A stretch of DNA of 64,000 bases. Source: Paranoxybacillus sp035645275 (GTDB taxonomy: Bacteria; Bacillota; Bacilli; Bacillales; Anoxybacillaceae). Location: the NCBI GenBank assembly GCA_035645275.1, contig DASQMX010000031.1, positions 588,661 through 652,660 on the forward strand, in the 5' to 3' direction. The notes beneath the pieces are model-generated. The model saw only the letters and a list, made by a program, of their open reading frames with translations, had not been told where the DNA came from and did no database searches. Numbering within the stretch: the stretch's first letter is position 1; each line of letters begins with the position of its first letter. Shown here piece after piece: positions 33,961-42,413 of this stretch. The position numbers were made by a program, and so were the translations under genes.

Positions 33961-34067
33961 ATCCCGTCATCGTTCGTCCTTTTTGCGCCTGTTGGAGTTG
34001 ATACATTTAATCATTTTTCCCTTTCTCTTTCATCAGCTCATCATGCTTGCCGCGTTCGTGGGCGACA
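33959..34067 (-). pseudogene. C-terminal remnant of an ABC exporter
   Basis: Read on the minus strand straight after the thiF stop, the bases encode VAHERGKHDELMKEKGKND, a stop, then MYQLQQAQKGRTMTG and a stop. This is the end of an ABC half-transporter, where G(T/K)HDELM...LYQLQQAQ follows the H-loop. The rest of the gene is gone and one stop interrupts the piece. B. subtilis has the exporter pair yheI/yheH in this general neighbourhood. Confidence 0.6.
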
Positions 34068-35093
34068 CTATCCTAAATAACGGTGATATAACGTCTTGGC
34101 TTCGATTATATCCTTTGTTCCATGGACTAAAACCCGTCCGTCTTTAAAAACAACAAGGCGGTGTCCATCAGCCGCAAACGAGAGAAGATATGGATTTTTC
34201 TCGACTTGTACCCCTTGTTTTGCAAGCAATTCGGCAAGTTCTTCTAAATCGCGGTCTTTTCGGACAGCAGGGCGAATTTGTACCGAATCTCTGCCGCAAA
34301 GCACCGCGGTTTTTGTTTGCATATCATAAGAAAGATACGGATAGGTAGGGTTGTCGCCGCAAGACGGACAAGTCGCCTTTTTTACTTTATCAACACGAAT
34401 CGCTGCATGCTGATTTTTCCATAAGTCAAAAGAAACGAGATTATTTCGCAATGACTGCCAATCTTCCACAAGAATTTTCAATGCTTCTGTTACTTGATAA
34501 GCAACGACCATCTGCACAGCTGGGCTAATAATTCCCGCCGTGTCGCACGTCAAACCGCCTAGCGGAACTGTTTCAAGCAAACAATTTAAACAAGGTGTTT
34601 CCCCTGGAAGAATGGCATAACTAATGCCATAACTTCCGACACAGGCACCATAAATCCACGGAATTCGATATTTTTGGGAAAGATCGTTAACAACCATTCT
34701 CGTTTCAAAGTTATCGGTAGCGTCAATGATTACATGCGGCTTATTTTCTTCGATGATCAACTCGAGTTCTCTTGCGGTCGCATCACCGACAATCGCTTCA
34801 ATGACCACATCTGAGTTTACCTGTTCAAGACGTTGTTTAGCGGCAATCGCCTTAGGCAGGCGTTCTTTCGCATCTTCCTCGCTGTACAATTGCTGCCTTT
34901 GCAAGTTGCTCCACTCAACGTAATCGCGGTCAATAATCGTGATTTTGCCAACCCCAGCACGAACAAGTGCTTCTGCATTTCCCGTGCCTAACGCTCCTGC
35001 CCCGATAATAAGCACGTGTTTTGCCGCAATTTTTTTCTGTCCCTCTTTGCCAATCGGTGCAAACAACTCCTGCCGTGAATAACGCTCTGTCAA
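34068..35093 (-). CDS. thiF: Adenylyltransferase ThiF (ThiS activation)
   Basis: A 341-residue E1-like enzyme that adenylates the C-terminus of ThiS in thiazole synthesis. Nucleotide loop GAGALGTGNAEALVRAG, RQQLY segment and the zinc pairs CLNC and CPSC are visible. The C-terminal 75 residues are a small extra domain seen in bacillar ThiF/MoeB. It is last in the operon and its start overlaps the thiG end by four bases. MoeB-like use in molybdopterin synthesis is possible but the setting argues for ThiF. Confidence 0.92.
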   Translation of the reverse strand: MTERYSRQELFAPIGKEGQKKIAAKHVLIIGAGALGTGNAEALVRAGVGKITIIDRDYVEWSNLQRQQLYSEEDAKERLPKAIAAKQRLEQVNSDVVIEAIVGDATARELELIIEENKPHVIIDATDNFETRMVVNDLSQKYRIPWIYGACVGSYGISYAILPGETPCLNCLLETVPLGGLTCDTAGIISPAVQMVVAYQVTEALKILVEDWQSLRNNLVSFDLWKNQHAAIRVDKVKKATCPSCGDNPTYPYLSYDMQTKTAVLCGRDSVQIRPAVRKDRDLEELAELLAKQGVQVEKNPYLLSFAADGHRLVVFKDGRVLVHGTKDIIEAKTLYHRYLG

Positions 35094-35857
35094 ACAACAC
35101 TCATTCCTTCCATTGGACTACTTGCAGTCGCGTAACGCTTTTTCGGAATTCGCCCTGCTTCATAGCCAAGGCGGCCTGCCTCAATGGCCAATTTCATTGC
35201 TTTTGCCATTTTCACCGGGTCTTTTGCGCCAGCTACTGCTGTATTTAATAATACACCATCCGCACCTAATTCCATTGCCAAAGCAGCATCAGCTGGACTA
35301 CCAATTCCCGCATCGACAATAACCGGAACCGTTACTTGTTCAATAATTAGGCTAATGTTTAACGGATTAATAATGCCTTGTCCTGAACCGATTGGCGAAG
35401 CTCCCGGCATAACAGCGTGGCACCCAAGCTCCTGCAGGCGTTTGGCTAAAATGACATCGTCTGAAATATAAGGTAAAACGATAAATCCTTCTTCTAATAG
35501 TATTTCAGCAGCTTTCAATGTTTCTACCGGGTCTGGAAGCAAGGTTTTCGGACAGCCAATCACTTCAACTTTAATCATATCACATAAACCCGATGCTTTT
35601 GCCAGCCTTGCAATGCGCACCGCTTCTTCCGCCGTTGTTGCACCCGCTGTGTTTGGCAACAGCTTGTATTTTGTTAAATCAAGTTTTTCTAAAAAGTTTG
35701 GCTGATTCGGCTCAAAAATGTTCATGCGGCGGACAGCAAACGTTAAAATCTCTGCTCCTGACACTTCTACCGCTTCTTTTTGAATATCAAAGTTCGGATA
35801 CTTTCCTGTTCCTAATAACAGCCTTGATTGAAATTGATAAGGACCAATTTTTAACAT
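35090..35857 (-). CDS. thiG: Thiazole synthase ThiG
   Basis: A 255-residue TIM-barrel enzyme that forms the thiamine thiazole from deoxyxylulose phosphate, dehydroglycine and ThiS thiocarboxylate. LLLGTGKYPNFD, LPNTAGATTAEEA and VIVDAGIGSPADAA are family blocks; the Schiff-base lysine lies in MIKVEVIG. I chose ATG 35857, seven bases after GGAGGT and aligned with B. subtilis ThiG; it begins one base after the thiS stop. Confidence 0.96.
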   Translation of the reverse strand: MLKIGPYQFQSRLLLGTGKYPNFDIQKEAVEVSGAEILTFAVRRMNIFEPNQPNFLEKLDLTKYKLLPNTAGATTAEEAVRIARLAKASGLCDMIKVEVIGCPKTLLPDPVETLKAAEILLEEGFIVLPYISDDVILAKRLQELGCHAVMPGASPIGSGQGIINPLNISLIIEQVTVPVIVDAGIGSPADAALAMELGADGVLLNTAVAGAKDPVKMAKAMKLAIEAGRLGYEAGRIPKKRYATASSPMEGMSVV

Positions 35858-35858
35858 A

Positions 35859-36062
35859 TTAACCACCTCCTACAAAATGGACAATTTCTACTTTATCGCC
35901 ATTCGATAATGTCGTTGTTTCGTAATCTTGTTTATTAATAATGTTTAAGTTCACTTCAACAATCGCGATTTTGTTGTTTAATTGAAAATGAGACAGTAAG
36001 TCCGAAACTGTTTTTACACTTTCATGCAGCTGAATCATCTCTCCATTAATAATAAGCTCCAC
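35859..36062 (-). CDS. thiS: Sulfur carrier ThiS
   Basis: A 67-residue ubiquitin-fold carrier ending in FVGGG; the terminal glycine is adenylated by ThiF and turned into a thiocarboxylate that feeds ThiG. It lies between thiO and thiG with almost no spacing. Confidence 0.95.
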   Translation of the reverse strand: MELIINGEMIQLHESVKTVSDLLSHFQLNNKIAIVEVNLNIINKQDYETTTLSNGDKVEIVHFVGGG

Positions 36063-36073
36063 CGCGCTTCCTC

Positions 36074-37201
36074 CTAAGTAATAACTTTTGTTTTTCTAAC
36101 CAATGAGAAACTCGAAATATCAATATCTGCTTTTCCTACGGTGATTAAATCGGCTAACAATACTCCTGTAATCGGACTAAGCAAAATCCCGTTGCGATAA
36201 TGGCCTGTTGCAACCCATAGCCCTCTATAGTGAGGATGTTCTCCGATATATGGCCAACCATCGCCGGTTTGCGGACGAATACCAGCCCACACTTTTTCCC
36301 ATTTTGCTTCCGCAATCTTCGGCATGATTTGCTGCGCTCGTTCAAGTAAACAATAAACTCCTTGAACAGAGGCATGTTTATTAAATGTATTCGGCGTTGA
36401 TGTCGCCCCGATTAAAAGCCGGTTCCCCCGCTTCGGAACAATGTAGCAGCCGTTTTTGGCAAACATCGTTGCTTGCAGCAGCGGTTGTTCGGTGATGACG
36501 GAAAAACATTCGCCTTTAACAGGATACATTGGTAGTTCAATACCCGTTTGCCTTAACAGATGCGCCGACCATACCCCAGCCGCGACAACAACTGTATTGC
36601 TATAAATCGTTCCGCTGTTTGTGACAACGCCGCATACTTGATCGTTTTCAAGTAAAAAAGAGCAGACTTCCGTATATTCGCGAAGTTCTGCTCCATAGAT
36701 AGCGGCTGCCTTCGCTAATGCATGAGATAAATCCGCCGCCTCTACTTGACCATCATTTGGAATATACATTGCTCCAGCAATTTCTTCGGTCACATTCGGT
36801 TCCAGCTCACAAAGTTCTTTTGCTGTAAGCCAGCGCACATTCGCATCACGCATCTGCCAAAATTGATACTGTTGTCGCAACTCGTTTAATTCCCTTTTCG
36901 TAAAAGCAAGTTTTACCAACCCTTTTTGGATGAAGCCGATATCCATACCGGTTAATTCTTTCAACTCAGCAGCAAGCTCCGAAAACATTTCTCGGCTTTG
37001 CAAAACAAGCGGAATCATCGGACTATCGCCGGAAAATTCCGATTGCGCCCCAAGCATTCCTGCTGCGGCACTTGACGCTTCGTTGGCTATTCTCTCTTTT
37101 TCCAATACAACAACACGCAAACCGCGTTTCGCTAGCTGGAAAGCAAGCGAACAGCCAATAATCCCACCGCCGACGATGACAGCATCATATATCTTACTCA
37201 T
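36074..37201 (-). CDS. thiO: Glycine oxidase ThiO
   Basis: A 375-residue FAD-dependent amine oxidase that makes dehydroglycine from glycine for the thiazole. GGGIIGCSLAFQLAKRG at the N-terminus is the FAD fold; GIRPQTGDGWPYIG and GHYRNGILLSPITG are C-terminal family blocks. Its start overlaps tenI by eight bases. Confidence 0.95.
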   Translation of the reverse strand: MSKIYDAVIVGGGIIGCSLAFQLAKRGLRVVVLEKERIANEASSAAAGMLGAQSEFSGDSPMIPLVLQSREMFSELAAELKELTGMDIGFIQKGLVKLAFTKRELNELRQQYQFWQMRDANVRWLTAKELCELEPNVTEEIAGAMYIPNDGQVEAADLSHALAKAAAIYGAELREYTEVCSFLLENDQVCGVVTNSGTIYSNTVVVAAGVWSAHLLRQTGIELPMYPVKGECFSVITEQPLLQATMFAKNGCYIVPKRGNRLLIGATSTPNTFNKHASVQGVYCLLERAQQIMPKIAEAKWEKVWAGIRPQTGDGWPYIGEHPHYRGLWVATGHYRNGILLSPITGVLLADLITVGKADIDISSFSLVRKTKVIT

Positions 37202-37811
37202 TTTTTCTCCCCCATTTTTTTAAAATGCTGGCAAAAATGCGGGCCTCAGCCATCGGGGCATCAGCAAGAAACACTCCCGACATGACCGCAATTCCCTTTG
37301 CTCCTGCCTGCAGCACCTTTTCAACGTTATCCGGCTTGATTCCGCCAATCGCAATAACAGGAATATGAATTTGTTTTGCAATGACTGCTAGCTCCGAAAG
37401 CCCTCGCGGTGACAGTCCTGCTTTGCAATCAGTTGGGAAAATATGTCCGTATAGACAATAATCCGCGCCGTCCCGCTCTGCTTCTTGCGCTTCTTCCAAT
37501 GAATGAACGGAGCAGCCGACGCGCAATGAAGGAAAGTGTTCTTTAACCGCTTTCACATTTAGACTATGGTAAGCAAGCTGAACCCCGGCTGCTCCGCAGA
37601 CAACTGCTACATCCACTCGGTCATTGATGATTAATTTTTCTGGCGGCACTCCTTTGGTTATCAATACAGAAATAAGTGCCGCCAACTCTTTTGCTGTTTT
37701 CTTTTTTTCTCTTAAATGAATCGCATCGACATAAGGATGAATGTCTGTAATCGTTTCGATTAACCGCTCATTCGACTGCTGCCCCGTCGATATAACATGA
37801 AACTCTCCCAC
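37194..37811 (-). CDS. tenI: Thiazole tautomerase TenI
   Basis: A ThiE-like TIM barrel; TenI aromatises the thiazole phosphate and does not couple it. IHLREKKKTA, LIINDRVDVA, GCSVHSLEEA and VIAIGGI are present, with GHIFPTDCKAG as in TenI. I prefer GTG 37811 (205 residues, as in B. subtilis), six bases after GGGGA; ATG 37817 and a TTG at 37844 are alternatives. Confidence 0.85.
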   Translation of the reverse strand: MGEFHVISTGQQSNERLIETITDIHPYVDAIHLREKKKTAKELAALISVLITKGVPPEKLIINDRVDVAVVCGAAGVQLAYHSLNVKAVKEHFPSLRVGCSVHSLEEAQEAERDGADYCLYGHIFPTDCKAGLSPRGLSELAVIAKQIHIPVIAIGGIKPDNVEKVLQAGAKGIAVMSGVFLADAPMAEARIFASILKKWGRKNE

Positions 37812-37827
37812 AAACATTCCCCGCTTT

Positions 37828-38613
37828 CTAGCGTACATCGGCAATCGGAATGTACGGGTAAACAGTAGATAGATAGTAGGCGAGCAAGCTAATCACAACA
37901 ACATAGATGGCAAATACTACGTCATATTTACTAAAGCCGATTTCATAGTAAAACGTTCTGCCTTCTGCCTGGGAAAAACGTTTCGCTTCCATGGCGATTG
38001 CGATTCGCTGCGCGCGGCGAATGCTTTGGGAAAGAAGCGGAATGGCGTGCCGTTTTATTTTGTAAAAAACGTTGCTTTTTTCAGCCGCTCCTCTCACTTT
38101 CAAAGCGTTTTGCACCGTTTGAAATTCTTCAAGCATAATCGGAATGAGGCGAATGCCCGCTAAAAAGCTGTAAGCATATTTCGGCTTTAATTTTAGCTGC
38201 TGCATAAGCGAATAAAATAAGTAGACTGGCCTTGTTGTTAATGAAAAGAGAAGGCCAAGAAGCGCAAAAATAAACGCGCGAAACCCGAGATGCAAGCCGC
38301 GAAAAAAACTTTCTTCGGTAATATGAATAAGTCCCCATTGAAACCATGTTGTGTGACCGTTACCGAAAAGAATCATCGATACGGCCGTCGAAACAAAAAT
38401 AAACAAAAACGGCAGAAGAAATAATAAGAGATATTTCACTGGATAACCTGCAAATGCAAACAGTAACAACAAAAAGCCAAGCGTTAAATTTATCAGTACA
38501 TTCGGGTTATGAATAAACAGAACACCAACAAACAAGACAGTCATTACGATGAGTTTTAAACTTGGATTAATTCGGTGTAGCCATGTTTCACGATAGTTTA
38601 TATCTAATCTCAC
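37828..38613 (-). CDS. ykoC: ECF transporter T component YkoC-like
   Basis: A 261-residue EcfT-type membrane protein. Helices fill the N-terminal two-thirds; the coupling motifs IRRAQRIAIAMEAKRF (with ARG/AKR-like box) lie near the end. It links the ATPase YkoD to the substrate-binding YkoE. GTG 38613 follows a G-rich ribosome site; the GTG at 38637 overlaps ykoD and is less likely. Confidence 0.88.
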   Translation of the reverse strand: MRLDINYRETWLHRINPSLKLIVMTVLFVGVLFIHNPNVLINLTLGFLLLLFAFAGYPVKYLLLFLLPFLFIFVSTAVSMILFGNGHTTWFQWGLIHITEESFFRGLHLGFRAFIFALLGLLFSLTTRPVYLFYSLMQQLKLKPKYAYSFLAGIRLIPIMLEEFQTVQNALKVRGAAEKSNVFYKIKRHAIPLLSQSIRRAQRIAIAMEAKRFSQAEGRTFYYEIGFSKYDVVFAIYVVVISLLAYYLSTVYPYIPIADVR

Positions 38614-38629
38614 CGCTCCTCCCCCCCCT

Positions 38630-40084
38630 TCAAACACTCAATAAGGCGCTGGCAGAACGGGAAGATATAAGCGACTCATCACGAATTAAACAGCCATCTT
38701 TAATTTCCCATCTTCTTGTCGCAAAATGTTCAACGATATGTTCATCATGGGTGACCATGATAATGGTTGCTCCTTGCCTCCGGTACTCTTCTAAAAGTTC
38801 TAACAAAGCAAATGTATTTTTCGCATCTTGTCCGAATGTCGGTTCGTCTAACAACAGCAATTTTTGTCCATTTACAATCGAAGCTGCTACACTTAAGCGA
38901 CGCTTTTGCCCCATTGATAGCTGATACGGGTGCTGCTGTTTTTGTTCTTCTAAATGGAACATTTTTAGCATTGAAGAAACAGTGTCTTCGATTTCCGGCT
39001 CCGTTCTTTTTTGCAGGAGAAGCGTATAGGCAATTTCTTCATACACAGAGTTCGTGACAAATTGAAACTCTGGATTTTGAAATACAAAGGCGATATGATT
39101 CACGATATTTTTCATTTCCCGAACCGTCTTGCCATATAATGTGCAAATTCCATCTGTGCGAATTAACCCCATAATGGCGTGCAGCAACGTGCTTTTTCCA
39201 GCTCCATTTTGTCCTGTAACAGCAATCCATTCTCCCGCATAAACAACCGCTTCATCGATACGGATTTTTACTTCTTTATTTCGGTAACCTTTAAAATCTT
39301 GCAGACGAAGCACTTCCGTTTGCCGATGGAGCGCAGGACGTTGTAAACGGTTCTTTATATAATCGTTCCAAACATCGGGATACCAAATTCCTTGTTGTTG
39401 AATCACATTCTTATATTCCCGAAAAATCGTTTCTGCCTCGCCGTCTGCAACGATTTCTCCATCGTGATTAAACAAAATAATACGATCGACAAAATCGAGA
39501 ACATGTTCGATTTTATGTTCAACAATAATGATCGTTTTATCGTCAGCAATTTGTTTAATCGTTTCCCAAACGGTTTTCGTTCCTTCCTCATCAAGCATGG
39601 CCGTCGGTTCATCTAAAAATAAAACATCGGGATTCAATGCCAATGTGGAAGCAATGGCAAGCCGCTGTTTCATCCCTCCTGATAATGTTTGAATATTCAC
39701 ATGGAAAGTTGGCAGCCGTAAATCAACGAGCTCTAACAGTTCGTTGATTCGTTCCGGCATTTTCTCCCGTGGCACTCCTAGATTTTCAAGGACAAACGCA
39801 ATTTCTTCATCAACAAATGGCATACAAAACTGTGTATCAGGGTCTTGGAATACATATCCCCATTTTTCGGGAATTTGAATATTTTCTACTTTCATTGGTA
39901 TCTCAATCGAATGAGGAATCAACCCTGCCATTACTTGCAGCAAAGTTGATTTCCCGCACCCTGAAGGTCCTAATAACAATACTCTTTCTCCTTGATGAAA
40001 AGAAATGGATAAATCTTTAAATAACAACGTGTCTTTTCCGGGAAATTTTAACCTTAAGTTTTTAACAAAAGCAACTTTTTCCAT
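38630..40084 (-). CDS. ykoD: ECF transporter double ATPase YkoD-like
   Basis: A 484-residue protein with two ABC ATPase domains in one chain. First: GPSGCGKSTLLQ, LSGGMKQRLAIAS, VLFLDEPTAML. Second: GQNGAGKSTLLH, LSMGQKRRLSVAA, LLLLDEPTFGQD. It powers the HMP/thiamine importer YkoEDC. It lies between ykoE and ykoC with tight spacing. Confidence 0.92.
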   Translation of the reverse strand: MEKVAFVKNLRLKFPGKDTLLFKDLSISFHQGERVLLLGPSGCGKSTLLQVMAGLIPHSIEIPMKVENIQIPEKWGYVFQDPDTQFCMPFVDEEIAFVLENLGVPREKMPERINELLELVDLRLPTFHVNIQTLSGGMKQRLAIASTLALNPDVLFLDEPTAMLDEEGTKTVWETIKQIADDKTIIIVEHKIEHVLDFVDRIILFNHDGEIVADGEAETIFREYKNVIQQQGIWYPDVWNDYIKNRLQRPALHRQTEVLRLQDFKGYRNKEVKIRIDEAVVYAGEWIAVTGQNGAGKSTLLHAIMGLIRTDGICTLYGKTVREMKNIVNHIAFVFQNPEFQFVTNSVYEEIAYTLLLQKRTEPEIEDTVSSMLKMFHLEEQKQQHPYQLSMGQKRRLSVAASIVNGQKLLLLDEPTFGQDAKNTFALLELLEEYRRQGATIIMVTHDEHIVEHFATRRWEIKDGCLIRDESLISSRSASALLSV

Positions 40085-40095
40085 TCAGTCACCTT

Positions 40096-40683
40096 CTAGC
40101 GATTTAATGCATCATAATCTTCTTTTGATGCCGGACGTACCATTTGTGTTACACCCGTTGCTTCTAATGCTTTTACAAGAGAATGGGCAAAGATCCCCGC
40201 GATGACGATGGCACCAATGAAACGGGCGCCGATAAACAATGTAAGATTCCAAACAGCCAGTTCTTCAATATATCCTTTGTAAAAGTCCATTATGAGCGAG
40301 CCAATTGTGGAAGCAGCGGCAGCCAAAGAAACAACGAATACATCAAAGCGCTTATAGCGAAATGCTGCAAACACAAACTCAGCAAATAATCCTTGTACAA
40401 GTCCATAAATCAATACCTCAAGTCCCCATTCAGACCCCATAATAAATTCGCCCGATGCCGCCGCTGTTTCGGCAAGAAGCGCTACACCCGGTTTACGAAT
40501 AATGAGATAAGCAACTGTGGCCGCAATAAACCACATTCCATATACAAGCTGATCAATATGCACGCCAAATGGTTTTACAAAGTAATAAAATGGCCCCCAT
40601 AATTTGTAGACAATACCAAATACAATCGAAATAACAACGGTTGTTAAAACATCAGCTAATTTTAATCCTTTATTGGTTTGCAT
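40096..40683 (-). CDS. ykoE: ECF transporter S component YkoE-like (HMP/thiamine)
   Basis: About 195 residues, five to six helices, the substrate-binding part of the YkoEDC importer for the thiamine pyrimidine HMP. I chose ATG 40683 (MQTNKGLKLADVL), about ten bases after AAAGGAG and inside the last 14 bases of tenA. The TPP riboswitch upstream of tenA and the thiazole genes downstream support the substrate. Confidence 0.9.
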   Translation of the reverse strand: MQTNKGLKLADVLTTVVISIVFGIVYKLWGPFYYFVKPFGVHIDQLVYGMWFIAATVAYLIIRKPGVALLAETAAASGEFIMGSEWGLEVLIYGLVQGLFAEFVFAAFRYKRFDVFVVSLAAAASTIGSLIMDFYKGYIEELAVWNLTLFIGARFIGAIVIAGIFAHSLVKALEATGVTQMVRPASKEDYDALNR

Positions 40684-41365
40684 GTTCAGCTGTCTCCTTT
40701 CTTTCAACTGGCCATGTTTCTAGACGATAAGCCATTTCCCAAAAAGCGTATTCGTACTGACTGCTGATGATAAAATGTTGTTCCATCCGCTTTCTGTCTG
40801 CTTCTGTAACCATTTCAGCGATTGCGTCCAAGCGAGCGATTTGCTCTTCTACTAAACTGCGGAACCACTCTGAGCCATAGACAGCGATCCACTCCTGATA
40901 AATCGGCTCTGCCGGCTTGCAATCTTTCAAGCGTTCACCAATTTCGTAATAAAGCCAGTAGCACGGCAAAATCGCCGCAATAATATCTCCTAAATGTCCT
41001 TCATAAGCCGCGCGATACATATGCGACGTATACGCATACGCAGTCGGCGCGGGAACAAAAGAAGCTTTTTCTTCCTCGGTAATTCCCAATTTCTTAACGA
41101 AATTTTCATGTAAAGCTAGTTCCGCCTCATACGTATTTTGCGCGTGATGCGCCATGCGGGAAGTCGTATGTAAATCAGCGGCTTTCGCTGCCCCCAACGC
41201 CTGAACTCGCGCAAAATGACTTAAATAATACGAATCTTGTAAAACATAATAACGAAAGCATTTTAAATCAAGCGTTCCCTTACCTAACTCCGTTACAAAC
41301 GGGTGTTGAAAGCTCGCTTCCCAAATGAAATCTGCCGCTTGGCGCAGCTGTTTTGCAAATGACAT
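40670..41365 (-). CDS. tenA: Aminopyrimidine aminohydrolase TenA
   Basis: A 231-residue thiaminase II family enzyme that recovers HMP from aminopyrimidine breakdown products of thiamine. The nucleophile cysteine lies in ILPCYWLY; ELALHENFVKKLGI and the C-terminal EYAFWEMAY are family blocks. I use ATG 41365 (MSFAKQLRQ), five bases after GGAGGGA; the longer frame to 41452 runs into the leader. It is first in the riboswitch operon. Confidence 0.93.
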   Translation of the reverse strand: MSFAKQLRQAADFIWEASFQHPFVTELGKGTLDLKCFRYYVLQDSYYLSHFARVQALGAAKAADLHTTSRMAHHAQNTYEAELALHENFVKKLGITEEEKASFVPAPTAYAYTSHMYRAAYEGHLGDIIAAILPCYWLYYEIGERLKDCKPAEPIYQEWIAVYGSEWFRSLVEEQIARLDAIAEMVTEADRKRMEQHFIISSQYEYAFWEMAYRLETWPVERKETAEHANQ

Positions 41366-41441
41366 CGCATTCCCTCCAAAGATTAAAAATCGTTTTATGG
41401 AAAACACAGAACAGGGCCCTAATTTCTGTGATTTACCCAAA

Positions 41442-41481
41442 CAAAAAACCACTTTCTTTACAAGCGTAAAGAAAGTGGTTG
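41442..41481 (-). terminator. Expression-platform terminator of the TPP riboswitch
   Basis: AACCACTTTCTTT/AAAGAAAGTGGTT stem with nine-base loop, followed by TTTTGTTTGGG on the minus strand, between aptamer and tenA. Confidence 0.8.
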
Positions 41482-41522
41482 GAAATACCTGGTATTACAA
41501 ATATACAATTCCGCCACTTCCA

Positions 41523-41611
41523 CTTCCCTACGCTGGTATGATCCAGATCAGGTTCTAAGGGTCTCAAAGGCACACTTTGATCTCAGCCTATCTAAAGGCC
41601 CCCCTAGTGGA
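41523..41611 (-). promoter_or_regulatory. TPP riboswitch (THI element)
   Basis: On the minus strand the aptamer reads ACTAGGGGGGCC, then GGCTGAGA, a variable arm, GACCCTTAGAACCTGATC, TGGATCATACCAGCGTAGGG. CTGAGA and ACCTGATCTGG-N-CCAGCGTAGGGAA are the conserved pyrimidine- and pyrophosphate-sensing parts. With thiamine pyrophosphate bound, the downstream terminator should form and shut off tenA-ykoEDC-tenI-thiOSGF. Confidence 0.95.
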
Positions 41612-41697
41612 ATTCACTATTTATTCAATTTTGATTTATTTGAGTTTATCATAACTACACTTTCAAATTATTGTCAAGAATTTTTATACAACTTCTT

Positions 41698-42015
41698 TTA
41701 TTCTTCGACAACCACCGCTGTGCCGTAAGCTAAAATTTCTGACGTATTCGCCATAATCGCTGCCGTTGTCAGCTTCACTCCAACAATGGCATTAGCTCCT
41801 TTTTGCTTTGCTTCTTCTACCATGCGCCCAATCGCAATTTGCCTTGCTTCATCCATCATTTGCGTATACTCTTTAATTTCACCGCCAACAATCGTTTTAA
41901 AGCTTGCCAATATATCTTTACCGATATGTTTGGATTGAACAGTATTTCCTTTAACAAACCCTTTATATTCTTTAATTTCTTTTCTTGGTACATAATCAGT
42001 AGTCACGATAATCAT
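41698..42015 (-). CDS. YbjQ/UPF0145 family protein
   Basis: A 105-residue protein of the UPF0145 (YbjQ) family, which forms a pentameric dodecin-like fold; the function is unclear. EARQIAIGRMVEEAKQKGANAIVGV is the family block. ATG 42015 lies nine bases from GGAGG; the ATG two codons upstream is too close. It overlaps the preceding small membrane gene. Confidence 0.85.
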   Translation of the reverse strand: MIIVTTDYVPRKEIKEYKGFVKGNTVQSKHIGKDILASFKTIVGGEIKEYTQMMDEARQIAIGRMVEEAKQKGANAIVGVKLTTAAIMANTSEILAYGTAVVVEE

Positions 42016-42208
42016 TGTCATCTTCCTCCTTTTTTTCCTCTAAACGCTCTTTCATAAACAATACAATTAATAATACAAATGCAACTGCATAGATTATAAA
42101 GAACATGACAGATGCTTTTATATTAATAAAAAGAAATACAATTCCAACAATCTGTCCAATGACAGTAATGACTAATAACAAATATTTAAACATTTGCATT
42201 ACTTTCAC
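41996..42208 (-). CDS. Small two-helix membrane protein
   Basis: Seventy residues with two helices (about 8-28 and 33-52) and a very acidic tail (ERLEEKKEEDDNDYRDY). GTG 42208 follows GGGGA by five bases. It overlaps the YbjQ-family gene by 20 bases, so the two are likely co-translated. Family unknown. Confidence 0.6.
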   Translation of the reverse strand: MKVMQMFKYLLLVITVIGQIVGIVFLFINIKASVMFFIIYAVAFVLLIVLFMKERLEEKKEEDDNDYRDY

Positions 42209-42321
42209 TTATGTCCCCTTTTTCGTCTTTAATGTGCCATCCTCTTTCAATTATATTCTTATTTTTCAAAAAAATCTCTTTATGATTGACAAGATTATTT
42301 CTTTCAATTAGCATGATTATA

Positions 42322-42378
42322 GCTTTTACACTTTTATGCATAAAAGCATAAAAGCTTAAAAGCGTTTAAGTGTAAAAG
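42322..42378 (+). repeat. Array of 8-base repeats ahead of nhaC
   Basis: Five head-to-tail octamers of the form GCATAAAA, GCATAAAA, GCTTAAAA, GCGTTTAA, GTGTAAAA (42338-42377) are preceded by two in inverse orientation (42322-42337). The whole can fold with ends CTTTTACACTT/AAGTGTAAAAG, and CTTTTATGCATAAAAG is a perfect palindrome at the inversion. It lies 36 bases upstream of nhaC and looks like a regulator-binding array. Confidence 0.65.
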
Positions 42379-42413
42379 TTAGAGATTGTAACATTGAAGG
42401 GAGCTTACATACG

